Shown here: one piece after another, positions 6,160-11,557 of the stretch
How the letters are laid out: each line of letters opens with the position of its first letter
Position numbering within the stretch: position 1 is the first letter of the stretch
NCBI GenBank assembly: GCA_947085305.1
Contig: CAMTVV010000163.1
Coordinates: 1 to 11,870 of the forward strand
Source of the DNA: JAMCQB01 sp947085305
Lineage (GTDB): Bacteria; Nitrospirota; Thermodesulfovibrionia; Thermodesulfovibrionales; UBA9159
Direction of reading: 5' to 3'
Length of the DNA stretch: 11,870 nucleotides
Program-made: the position numbers and the translations under genes
The notes under the pieces: generated by a model
What the model was told of the DNA's origin: nothing
Databases searched by the model: none
The model's input: the letters and a program-made list of their open reading frames with translations, nothing else

Positions 6160-7107
6160 TTATTTCCGTGCTCCTCCTGAGATTAATTTCTCTATGAAAT
6201 CAGGAAAATATTTTCGTATGGGAAGGTCCGGATTCCCCGGTATCTCCTTTGTCTCATCGAAAACAAGGGTAGAGAGCAATATATGCGCAGTGGCCACCGC
6301 AGGGAATATCCGCGGGGCTGTCACGATAGGTCCGTAGAAGTTGAAATCGCTCCAGAACACGGAGCACATGCCTTGAGCAACAGCGTCCATGGCCTTGAAC
6401 CCGTCAAGGCTCCAGATGGTCTTGGCGTCACCCCACATGTGTGTGCCGTTGGAATAGGCGCCGCCGCAGGGAAGCCCCAGTTTTTCCTTGATCAGTTTAT
6501 TGGCGAGGAGGGAAAAGGAAGTGGCGGGCAGATTCATCACCGATGTATCCACAATCACGGTCTCGAAGCTGCTCGCTCCCTCTGCCAAAATGCTCTCAAG
6601 GGACTTCAGACGGCCTGCAGGGGACTGGTCAGCGTCGTCAAAGGCCTGGACCACCACATGCTTTATTCCAAGGTCCTTCAGTTTGTTCACCTGTCCCTTG
6701 ATATCCTTATCCCAGGCGGTGATGCTGTTATAAAGGAACTTGTCCTGAACCCCCAGTTTCGAGATATATTCCGTTGCCTTTGCCCTTTTTTCCGCAACCC
6801 ACATATCGATCCCAAAGGGCATGCTCGTTGTCTCAAGATAAAAATCTATGTATATCCGGGCCTCTTCAGGGGTATTCGCCACCATTGCCACCATACCTGG
6901 AATTCCTGTGGAAGCCGAGAGTTCTTCCTGTTTTTTGATGAGTTCCTTTGCCTTCTGTCTGTCAAAGTTTCCTTTCCTGTCCATAAGGATCTTGTCCTTG
7001 TTGTGAAACATGGAGGCGATGAGAAACGGCGGATTTTCTCCGGGCTGGCCGCCTATCCTGATCCGGCCTATTTCGAAAGCCTTCTGTTCTGTCTTGAATC
7101 TAAACAT
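6160..7107 (-). CDS. MtrH-family methyltransferase (methyl-corrinoid : tetrahydrofolate-type methyltransferase II)
   Basis: A 315-residue TIM-barrel protein clearly of the tetrahydromethanopterin S-methyltransferase subunit H family. Its N-terminus, with GGQPGENPPFLIASMFH and then a KELIKKQEELSASTGIP region, follows the MtrH pattern closely. The segments GIDMW, KFLYNSITAWD and KHVVVQAFDD are the expected barrel strands. MtrH proper binds methyl-tetrahydromethanopterin. In bacteria, stand-alone homologues beside a corrinoid protein serve as methyltransferase II, passing the methyl group to tetrahydrofolate (as in vanillate O-demethylase systems). No other Mtr subunit is present, which fits the soluble bacterial role rather than methanogenesis. 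ATG 7107 is preceded by AAGGAGAAAGG. The gap to the next gene is 44 bases. Upstream lies a 221-base non-coding stretch carrying two hairpin-forming elements. Confidence 0.92.
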   Translation of the reverse strand: MFRFKTEQKAFEIGRIRIGGQPGENPPFLIASMFHNKDKILMDRKGNFDRQKAKELIKKQEELSASTGIPGMVAMVANTPEEARIYIDFYLETTSMPFGIDMWVAEKRAKATEYISKLGVQDKFLYNSITAWDKDIKGQVNKLKDLGIKHVVVQAFDDADQSPAGRLKSLESILAEGASSFETVIVDTSVMNLPATSFSLLANKLIKEKLGLPCGGAYSNGTHMWGDAKTIWSLDGFKAMDAVAQGMCSVFWSDFNFYGPIVTAPRIFPAVATAHILLSTLVFDETKEIPGNPDLPIRKYFPDFIEKLISGGARK

Positions 7108-7168
7108 CCTTTCTCCTTTTTTTCCGAATTTCTGAAAACACTAAGAACCTTTTTTGCACAACCATTTA

Positions 7169-7250
7169 AACCACAGAGAACACAGAGCCTAATATTTTCG
7201 TTACGCGTGACGCGTTACGAGTTACGGAATGCCCTGTGACCTCTGTGGTT
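7169..7250. repeat. Palindromic intergenic repeat (REP/MITE-like)
   Basis: The 10-base arms AACCACAGAG (7169-7178) and CTCTGTGGTT (7241-7250) are perfect inverted repeats. Between them, GTTACG occurs three times (7200-7226 region) and ACGCGT twice around one G (7203-7215). An extra CACAGAG (7181-7187) echoes the left arm. This layout looks like a dispersed palindromic element inserted between the MtrH and CMD genes. The rest of the 7108-7328 gap holds only the hairpin at 7294-7316. Confidence 0.5.
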
Positions 7251-7293
7251 AGGACTTTTACAGGAGCCTCTTTCCTGAAATTCAAGAAATGGA

Positions 7294-7316
7294 GGGGGAG
7301 TGCAAAACACTCCCCC
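7294..7316 (-). other. Strong 3'-end hairpin after the CMD gene (processing or partial terminator)
   Basis: GGGGGAGTG (7294-7302) and CACTCCCCC (7308-7316) are perfect 9-bp arms around a 5-base loop, starting 13 bases after the stop of the CMD gene. On the minus strand the following bases (TCCATTTCTTG) are only weakly U-rich, so it is more likely an mRNA stability/processing element or a leaky terminator than a full stop. Confidence 0.5.
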
Positions 7317-7328
7317 AAGTGCTCCGCC

Positions 7329-7850
7329 TTAAAAGACTCCATGGTCGAACTTCGGCTGAGGCAGGTACTCCCATTTTTCGCCCTTACGGTATTTTGCCTC
7401 GATGTCGAGACATTTGAGGGCATACTCAAAGGCATAGGGAATGCCGGGGCCGCCCGGTACAAAGCCTGCCAGGATCATCCCCACTGAAGCAGCCTCGAAG
7501 ATCTCCCCGGTCGTTGCGCCTGCGTTGATCGCGGGTATCACATGGATGATGCAGCGCGGCGAACAGTAGCCGACTCCGCCTGCCATGAACATCAGTTCCT
7601 TGACCTTGCGGGAGAGGGCCCCGTCTCCGAAGATGCTCGCATAGAAGTCCGCAAAGGTCCTCCCGGGTTCAGGGGTAACGGTATTGATGATCTGGAACAT
7701 CCTCGGTACGAACCCGCACTGCTTCTTCATGTACTCATTTACTTCTTCCACCGTCATCTTCTTTTCTTCCGCCATTGTTGCCTCCTTCTGCTGCCAGGAA
7801 GGGGAACCCTTCCTGGCAAATAGTTTTTTCAGCTCCTCAAAAAATCCCAT
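7329..7850 (-). CDS. Carboxymuconolactone-decarboxylase / AhpD-like protein
   Basis: A 173-residue all-helical protein of the CMD/AhpD superfamily, recognised by the block YCSPRCIIHVIPAINAGATT, then EIFEAASVGMILAG. AhpD-like members use a CxxCxxxH thiol site; here the spacing is C96-x3-C100-x2-H103. The first Cys and His sit at the canonical distance while the second Cys is shifted by one, with R99 in its place. Redox activity may therefore be altered. Two starts are plausible: ATG 7850 after GGGAGGT, and ATG 7775 (149 residues) after AAGGAGG. The CMD-like sequence begins only after the second, and a strong hairpin (7792-7818) lies between them, so the shorter form may be the real or the major product. 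Its job in a methyl-transfer operon is unknown; a peroxide or thiol-protection role is a guess. Confidence 0.85.
   Translation of the reverse strand: MGFFEELKKLFARKGSPSWQQKEATMAEEKKMTVEEVNEYMKKQCGFVPRMFQIINTVTPEPGRTFADFYASIFGDGALSRKVKELMFMAGGVGYCSPRCIIHVIPAINAGATTGEIFEAASVGMILAGFVPGGPGIPYAFEYALKCLDIEAKYRKGEKWEYLPQPKFDHGVF
7792..7818 (-). promoter_or_regulatory. Perfect 12-bp hairpin just upstream of the internal start of the CMD gene
   Basis: TGCCAGGAAGGG (7792-7803) and CCCTTCCTGGCA (7807-7818) are exact reverse complements separated by three bases. In minus-strand RNA the hairpin ends 8 bases before AAGGAGG, which serves ATG 7775. Either it lies inside the first 20 codons of a longer CMD protein, or it is a non-coding leader element controlling or protecting translation from 7775. 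Confidence 0.6.
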
Positions 7851-7894
7851 GTTTACCTCCCTGCCCCTAAGCTGCTTTTCTCACCTCCTCCTTG

Positions 7895-8932
7895 CTAAAG
7901 TTTCCACTGAAACGCCGCGTCGTGGAACCTTCTGATGTTCTCATAAGGTATGGTCGGCGGGATGTCACAGCCTGGAACGAGGATAAATCCCCCGTCCTTG
8001 CCCGCAATCTCTATCACCTCTTTACACGCCTGCTCCACTTCATCCGCAGTCTTGTTAAGCAATACATGCACGGGGGCGATATTCCCGCCGAAGGACATCT
8101 TTCCGAAGAGGACTTCCTTCGCCTTTCTGATGTCCACCTTCTGGTCAAAGAAGATGGTGCTTGCCCCTGTCATCGGGAAGAGTTCGAGACGGTCGCTGGT
8201 ATCGCCGCAGATATGGAGGATGGTATGGACATTCTTCGCTTTTGCCCAGTCGCTCATCTTCTTCAGGGCAGGCACGGCGAAACGTTCCATCTGCTTTTTG
8301 TTTATCAGGTCCCCCGAGGCAGTCGGATCAGCGATGCTTATGCATTCAAGGCCGTTATTTACCAGCGGCTCATAAAGATGGATCAAAAGGTCGGCGCAGA
8401 AATCCACCATCTTTTCAACAAAGGCCGGTTTCTTGAAGATTGCCTTCATAAACGTCTCTTCGCCGGCCATCCGTGCCGCAAGAGTGAAGGGTCCCCAGCA
8501 CGTCATTGTGACCAGGTATTTATTCCCTATTTTTTCTTTCACCCTCCGCGTAGTTTCCATGATGGTTTTCACCACCGGGTCCTTGAGGACATCCTCTTTA
8601 TTGAGTTTAGCAATGTCCTCTTCTGAATTCACAAAGTGCGTGGTGAGGTCGGGCGCACCTATTTCGCGGTATTTAATCCCGGCGCCGAAGGCCTTGCCTA
8701 CGGCTAAGGCGTGGAAGTTGTTGTAGCCGGAACCGACATAGACAACATCGCTCCTGATCTTTTCCGCTTCTGTGACGCACATATCGGTCATCTTTTCAGG
8801 ATTGAGCGACAGTTCCTCAAAGCTCGTCCCGTAATCCTTGATAGACCACATGCCGCCGCCGAACAGCGTTACCGGCACCCTCTCCGGTTTCCCCATTTCA
8901 AAGGCCTTTAAAATGATTTCCCGAGGTGTCAT
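7895..8932 (-). CDS. UroD/MtaA-family methyltransferase (second paralogue)
   Basis: A 345-residue methylcobamide-methyltransferase-type protein of the UroD superfamily, starting MTPREIILKAFEMGKPERVP. The zinc-site residues are all present: H240-x-C242 in TILHICGDTSD and C322 in VPGCDIPPTIP. The barrel glycine/GPFTLA segment (147-152) is shared with the copy at 5081-6115. I place the start at ATG 8932 because AGGAGG lies directly upstream; the reading frame stays open to 9022, but the extra 30 residues overlap the preceding gene and lack family character. It could be a second methyltransferase I with a different substrate, or the methyl-corrinoid-consuming partner. The presence of an MtrH-family protein argues for the former. 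The gap to the receiver gene is 22 bases and to the CMD gene 44 bases, so all are co-transcribed. Confidence 0.9.
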   Translation of the reverse strand: MTPREIILKAFEMGKPERVPVTLFGGGMWSIKDYGTSFEELSLNPEKMTDMCVTEAEKIRSDVVYVGSGYNNFHALAVGKAFGAGIKYREIGAPDLTTHFVNSEEDIAKLNKEDVLKDPVVKTIMETTRRVKEKIGNKYLVTMTCWGPFTLAARMAGEETFMKAIFKKPAFVEKMVDFCADLLIHLYEPLVNNGLECISIADPTASGDLINKKQMERFAVPALKKMSDWAKAKNVHTILHICGDTSDRLELFPMTGASTIFFDQKVDIRKAKEVLFGKMSFGGNIAPVHVLLNKTADEVEQACKEVIEIAGKDGGFILVPGCDIPPTIPYENIRRFHDAAFQWKL

Positions 8933-8954
8933 ATCTTCCTCCTTTTTCCTTTCA

Positions 8955-9305
8955 TCAAATCCTGGATAATGCACTGAAGCGCCGCACATCATGAATTGCC
9001 TGCTTGAACTCTTCCAGGTCAACCGGCAGGTTCACGCTCATGACGTTACTATTCAGTTTAGCAAATCCTACGCAGATGACAATGATGTCAGGGGAAACGC
9101 TTTTTATGATCTGAACCGCGTCTTCTGCAGAAAGGCCGAAGGACTCCGAATCAATGATGACGGCGGTGTAGTTCCCCTGAAACACCCTCTGGACCGCCAG
9201 GGCCGGTTGGTCAACCACTTCGACAGTGAACCCTTCATCCCTCAGTATTCCGTATACGTTCTTTAGCAGTATCGGATTATGCGTGCAGAGGAGAATTTCA
9301 TTCAT
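8955..9305 (-). CDS. Degenerate response-regulator receiver-domain protein, first gene of the operon
   Basis: A 116-residue single-domain protein with the CheY-like pattern: strand 1 NEILLCTHNP, a helix with NVYGILRDEGFTVEVV, and YTAVIIDSESFG carrying the phospho-acceptor-position Asp. A final ...VNLPVDLEEFKQAI segment sits where active receivers have the conserved K-P. The acidic pair expected after strand 1 is replaced by T-H, and the conserved Lys is not seen in its usual context. Phosphorylation is therefore doubtful and it is best called a pseudo-receiver. No output domain is present. It may act as a protein-interaction adaptor or sensor for the downstream genes; this is inference. ATG 9305 has no clear Shine-Dalgarno site. 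It lies only about five bases after the start point predicted from the sigma-54 promoter (9321-9336). An ATG at 9446 is in frame but would place that promoter inside the coding region. Confidence 0.78.
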   Translation of the reverse strand: MNEILLCTHNPILLKNVYGILRDEGFTVEVVDQPALAVQRVFQGNYTAVIIDSESFGLSAEDAVQIIKSVSPDIIVICVGFAKLNSNVMSVNLPVDLEEFKQAIHDVRRFSALSRI

Positions 9306-9320
9306 GGCAACGAATAAAGA

Positions 9321-9336
9321 AGCAATTTTGGTGCCA
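9321..9336 (-). promoter_or_regulatory. Sigma-54 (-24/-12) promoter for the methyltransferase operon
   Basis: On the minus strand TGGCACC-AAAA-TTGCT (9336-9321) matches the sigma-54 consensus TGGCACG-N4-TTGCW at every key base. The GG and GC elements have the exact spacing required. Predicted transcription start is near 9310, 5 bases before the first ATG (9305). Sigma-54 control implies an ATP-dependent enhancer-binding activator, not encoded in this window. Confidence 0.75.
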
Positions 9337-9398
9337 CTGGAAAATTGAAAGGGAATAAGGCATTTAGTGATCTTCAATCGCTCAGAGAGTTGAAAAAT

Positions 9399-9446
9399 GC
9401 CCCACAGGGCTGGGGAATTAGTCCCCATTATTGCTATGCAATGCAT
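9399..9446 (-). promoter_or_regulatory. Cluster of inverted repeats, candidate enhancer (UAS) for the sigma-54 activator
   Basis: Several short inverted repeats crowd this stretch, about 63-110 bases upstream of the -24 element: CCCCA/TGGGG (9400-9404 with 9411-9415), TGGGGA/TCCCCA (9411-9416 with 9422-9427), ATTGC/GCAAT (9430-9442) and ATGCA/TGCAT (9436-9446). The distance is typical of enhancer-binding-protein sites. Which repeat is the operator cannot be told from one copy. Confidence 0.4.
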
Positions 9447-9511
9447 TCAGTACCCGACTCACTGCTTCGCTCCTTTGACGACAGTGATTTTTCCCGATGT
9501 TCTGTCGCTTA

Positions 9512-9524
9512 ATAACATTGTTAT
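9512..9524. promoter_or_regulatory. 13-base palindrome upstream of the restriction gene
   Basis: ATAACA-T-TGTTAT is a perfect palindrome about 44 bases before the TATAAT box at 9568. It resembles ATAAC-T-GTTAT in front of the activase (3568-3578). A possible operator, but AT-rich palindromes of this size can occur by chance. Confidence 0.25.
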
Positions 9525-9567
9525 GCATAGAAAAATTATAAATTACCTATCCAATCATTCTTTTTTG

Positions 9568-9573
9568 TATAAT
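9568..9573 (+). promoter_or_regulatory. TATAAT -10 box of the restriction-modification genes
   Basis: A perfect TATAAT ends five bases before ATG 9579, so transcription should start at or next to the start codon (leaderless mRNA). No strong -35 hexamer is seen; the best candidate is TTACCT at 9543-9548 with a 19-base spacer. Confidence 0.45.
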
Positions 9574-9578
9574 AGTGC

Positions 9579-10223
9579 ATGCCCAACCGATTAATAGAAA
9601 TCTTTGAAGATGGAAAAATAATAAAGCGAATCTAAAAGCGATTATCTAATCTTTTTCAACTCGCTGAATTTGAAAGCTCAAGGGCGGGAAAAATTGGGAT
9701 GGAAGCCGGCTCGATCCGTGAGAGAATAATTGTTGCGTTACTCATTTATAAATTTGGAGAGGCAAATGTAGAATCAGAGATTCCCATTACTGAATCAGGA
9801 GTAGATGTAAAGCTATTCGGTGAACCTATATCTATAAAAACAATCACGGGCAATAGCTTTAGCGGAGTTAAACTGATATGGACAGTAGACCCTGAAAAGT
9901 CAAAGCAATTCAGTGAGGAATATTATCCTGATTTTGATATGTTACTCGTTCAAATAAACTGGGGAAAAGAGGGAGGCTTTTATTACATTCCTGTAAAAGC
10001 TCAGGAAAATCTTTTTGATAAAATAGGGAGAGATAAATATATCAAGCTTCCTAAGGCGGGAACAAACCCACGAGGTGTTGAGATTACGAAAGAGGCATTG
10101 ACGAGTTTGGTTGAAGACACAGAGACAAAAGTCATTAAAATAAATTGGCAACGAAGCGAAATAAAATTTAATCCTTATAAAAGGTGGGTTGACCTTTGGA
10201 AGGAGGACAGAGATGAGTTCTAA
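9579..10223 (+). pseudogene. ThaI-type type II restriction endonuclease, interrupted by an in-frame TAA
   Basis: From ATG 9579 one frame reads MPNRLIEIFEDGKIIKRI, then TAA (9633-9635, codon 19), then KRLSNLFQLAEFESSRAGKI and on without a break to TAA 10223 (about 214 codons in all). The sequence both before and after the stop reads like one protein, so this looks like a single nonsense change. The body resembles the ThaI endonuclease family (RE_ThaI; CGCG cutters): EAGSIRERIIVALLIYKFGE, then a VDVKLFGEPISIKTI segment holding a D...(x)K-type nuclease core, FSGVKLIWTVD, LLVQINWG and KLPKAGTNPRGVEI. Restart at ATG 9699 could make a 174-residue form, but it would lack the N-terminal helix region and has only a weak ribosome site. 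The gene overlaps the methyltransferase gene by 11 bases, the usual R-M arrangement. Specificity is inferred from the family only. Confidence 0.75.
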
Positions 10224-10926
10224 CCATAGAAATAGAAGAAATGGCACAAAAACAAGTTCTTTTGGCTCTCCGGGAAGAATCGGACATGATTCCAGTTCTT
10301 TCTATGCCAGCAGATTATATGAAGAATTACCAAAAGAAAATCATATTAAGCATATTGAAAATCCCATTCCGGTTGAGACATCAGATAAAATCTTTTGCAA
10401 GTCAAGTGAGCACATGGAGGAGTTGCCTGATAATAGCATCCATCTTATGGTTACATCACCGCCCTACAATGTAAAAAAAGAATATGATGAAGACCTATCA
10501 CTGAACGAATATAGAACCTTGTTAAAAACTGTTTTTAAGGAAACATACAAGAAATTAGTTACAGGCGGAAGGGCATGTATTAATGTTGCCAATCTTGGAA
10601 GAAAGCCATATATCCCTCTGCACAGCTATATTATTGAAGACATGCTTGATATTGGTTTTCTTATGAGGGGAGAGATTATCTGGAACAAGGCATCAAGTGC
10701 AAGCCCTTCAACAGCATGGGGCAGTTGGCTGTCTGCTGGCAATCCAGTATTGAGAGACATCCACGAATATATTTTGGTTTTTTCTAAAGAATCTTTTTCA
10801 AGAAAAAAAGGACATAAAAAAGATACCATCAGCAAGGAGGATTTCCTTGAGTGGACAAAAAGCGTTTGGACATTCCCCGCAGTTTCTGCAAGAAGTATTG
10901 GACATCCCTTCATGGGCTACAGTTAA
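10213..10926 (+). pseudogene. Beta-class DNA (N4-cytosine/N6-adenine) methyltransferase, 3'-truncated
   Basis: Partner methyltransferase of the restriction gene. ATG 10213 sits 6 bases after AGGAGG (10201-10206) and inside the end of the endonuclease frame. The catalytic motif IV, TSPPYN, is at residues 81-86. Later landmarks are the GGRACINVANLGR, EIIWNKASS and HEYILVFSK strands and a KSVWTFPAVSARSIGHP block. In this family the target-proximal part is followed by a P-F-P...LI segment and the SAM-binding motif I (DPFxGSGTT) near the C-terminus. Here homology ends at GHP (10908), and the frame closes 6 codons later in sequence that belongs to a transposase. With the SAM site missing, the product should be inactive. 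An upstream in-frame ATG (10189) would also be open but lacks a ribosome site. Confidence 0.82.
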
Positions 10927-11463
10927 TCTCAAGGGCTGCCACTGGCCTTTGAGGTATTCGACGGAAACCGTACAGATGTTACTACGGTAGAAGAGATGGT
11001 TGAACTTATGCAAAACAAGTACGGTAAAGCGGAGCGAATATGGGTAATGGATAGGGGAATGGTGAGCGAAGAAAACATAGAGTTTTTACAAAACTGTGGT
11101 GCCCGTTACCTTGTAGGCACACCGAAATCCATGCTCAGGAAATTCGAGCATGAGCTTATAGATAAAGACTGGCAGGAGGTTCAGCCCGGGGTGGAGGTTA
11201 AACTCTGCCGAGTGCCTGATGGTACGGAGGAAAGCTTTGTTCTGTGCCGCTCGGAAAGCAGAAAAGACAAAGAGATAGCCATCCTGAACCGGTTTATTAC
11301 ACGATTGGAAGCAGGGCCTGGTAAACTTAAACAGCAGGCTGAACAGGGAAGGCTTCGTGACCGACAGAAGGCGGACTTCAGGAGCGGGCGTCTTCTGGAA
11401 AGAAACAGCCGCGCTGCTTCACTCTTTGGTATCAAGGTGGAAGAACAGGGTCTTGTTTCTTGC
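10909..11463 (+). mobile_element. IS1634-type transposase remnant, truncated at both ends and internally deleted
   Basis: In the same frame as the methyltransferase, after FMGYS and a TAA (10924), the sequence reads SQGLPLAFEVFDGNRTD, VTTVEEM, then YGKAERIWVMDRGM, ARYLVGTPK and WQEVQPGVEVKLC. This is the DDE transposase of IS1634/IS4-like elements. VMDRG holds the second catalytic Asp. FMGYS matches the stretch that normally precedes an R-D-x-R-P-D-C-x-Q-V block with the first Asp, so about 18 codons appear deleted there. Homology stops near KVEEQ (about 11445), long before the region with the catalytic Glu. The first ATG in the fragment is 10996 and the frame closes at 11472. No terminal inverted repeat or target duplication is seen at the left junction, so this is a decayed piece and not an intact insertion. 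Confidence 0.8.
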
Positions 11464-11468
11464 AATAG

Positions 11469-11525
11469 TTAAATTAACCTGAGAAAAAACTTGGGGGGGG
11501 AAGGTCAAGCCTACGGTTAATTTAA
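11469..11525. repeat. 11-bp inverted repeat with 35-base spacer containing a run of eight G
   Basis: TTAAATTAACC (11469-11479) and GGTTAATTTAA (11515-11525) are exact reverse complements. The spacer includes GGGGGGGG (11493-11500). The transposase remnant stops inside the left arm. It may be the residue of a transposon end or a MITE, or the transcription-stop structure between the two plus-strand units. Confidence 0.45.
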
Positions 11526-11543
11526 GCATTCGGCGATAAAAAA

Positions 11544-11552
11544 TGATACAAT
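11544..11552 (+). promoter_or_regulatory. Extended -10 (TGaTACAAT) before the small gene pair
   Basis: TG-A-TACAAT matches an extended -10 element and ends five bases before ATG 11558, the same spacing as at the restriction gene (TATAAT, five bases, ATG). No Shine-Dalgarno site precedes the ATG. Confidence 0.4.
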
Positions 11553-11557
11553 ACGTT

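Noticed and set aside
6160..7107. Methanogen or archaeal origin because of the MtrH-family gene
   Set aside because: No other Mtr subunit, the activase is of the bacterial 2Fe-2S RACE type, ribosome sites and sigma-54/TATAAT promoters are bacterial.
6283..7239. Long open frame on the plus strand (318 codons)
   Set aside because: It is the antisense shadow of the MtrH-family gene, has no ribosome site, and its composition and residue order resemble no protein family. The same applies to the other plus-strand frames under the minus-strand genes.
7294..7316. Hairpin as a full transcription terminator between the CMD and MtrH genes
   Set aside because: The stem is strong but the following bases are not a U run, and MtrH is functionally tied to the upstream genes; listed as a hairpin only.
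8933..9022. 30-residue N-terminal extension of the second UroD-type methyltransferase
   Set aside because: It overlaps the receiver gene, and a strong AGGAGG site directly precedes ATG 8932 where family similarity begins.
9306..9446. N-terminal extension of the receiver gene to ATG 9446
   Set aside because: The extra 47 residues lack receiver character and the extension would place the near-consensus sigma-54 promoter inside the coding region.
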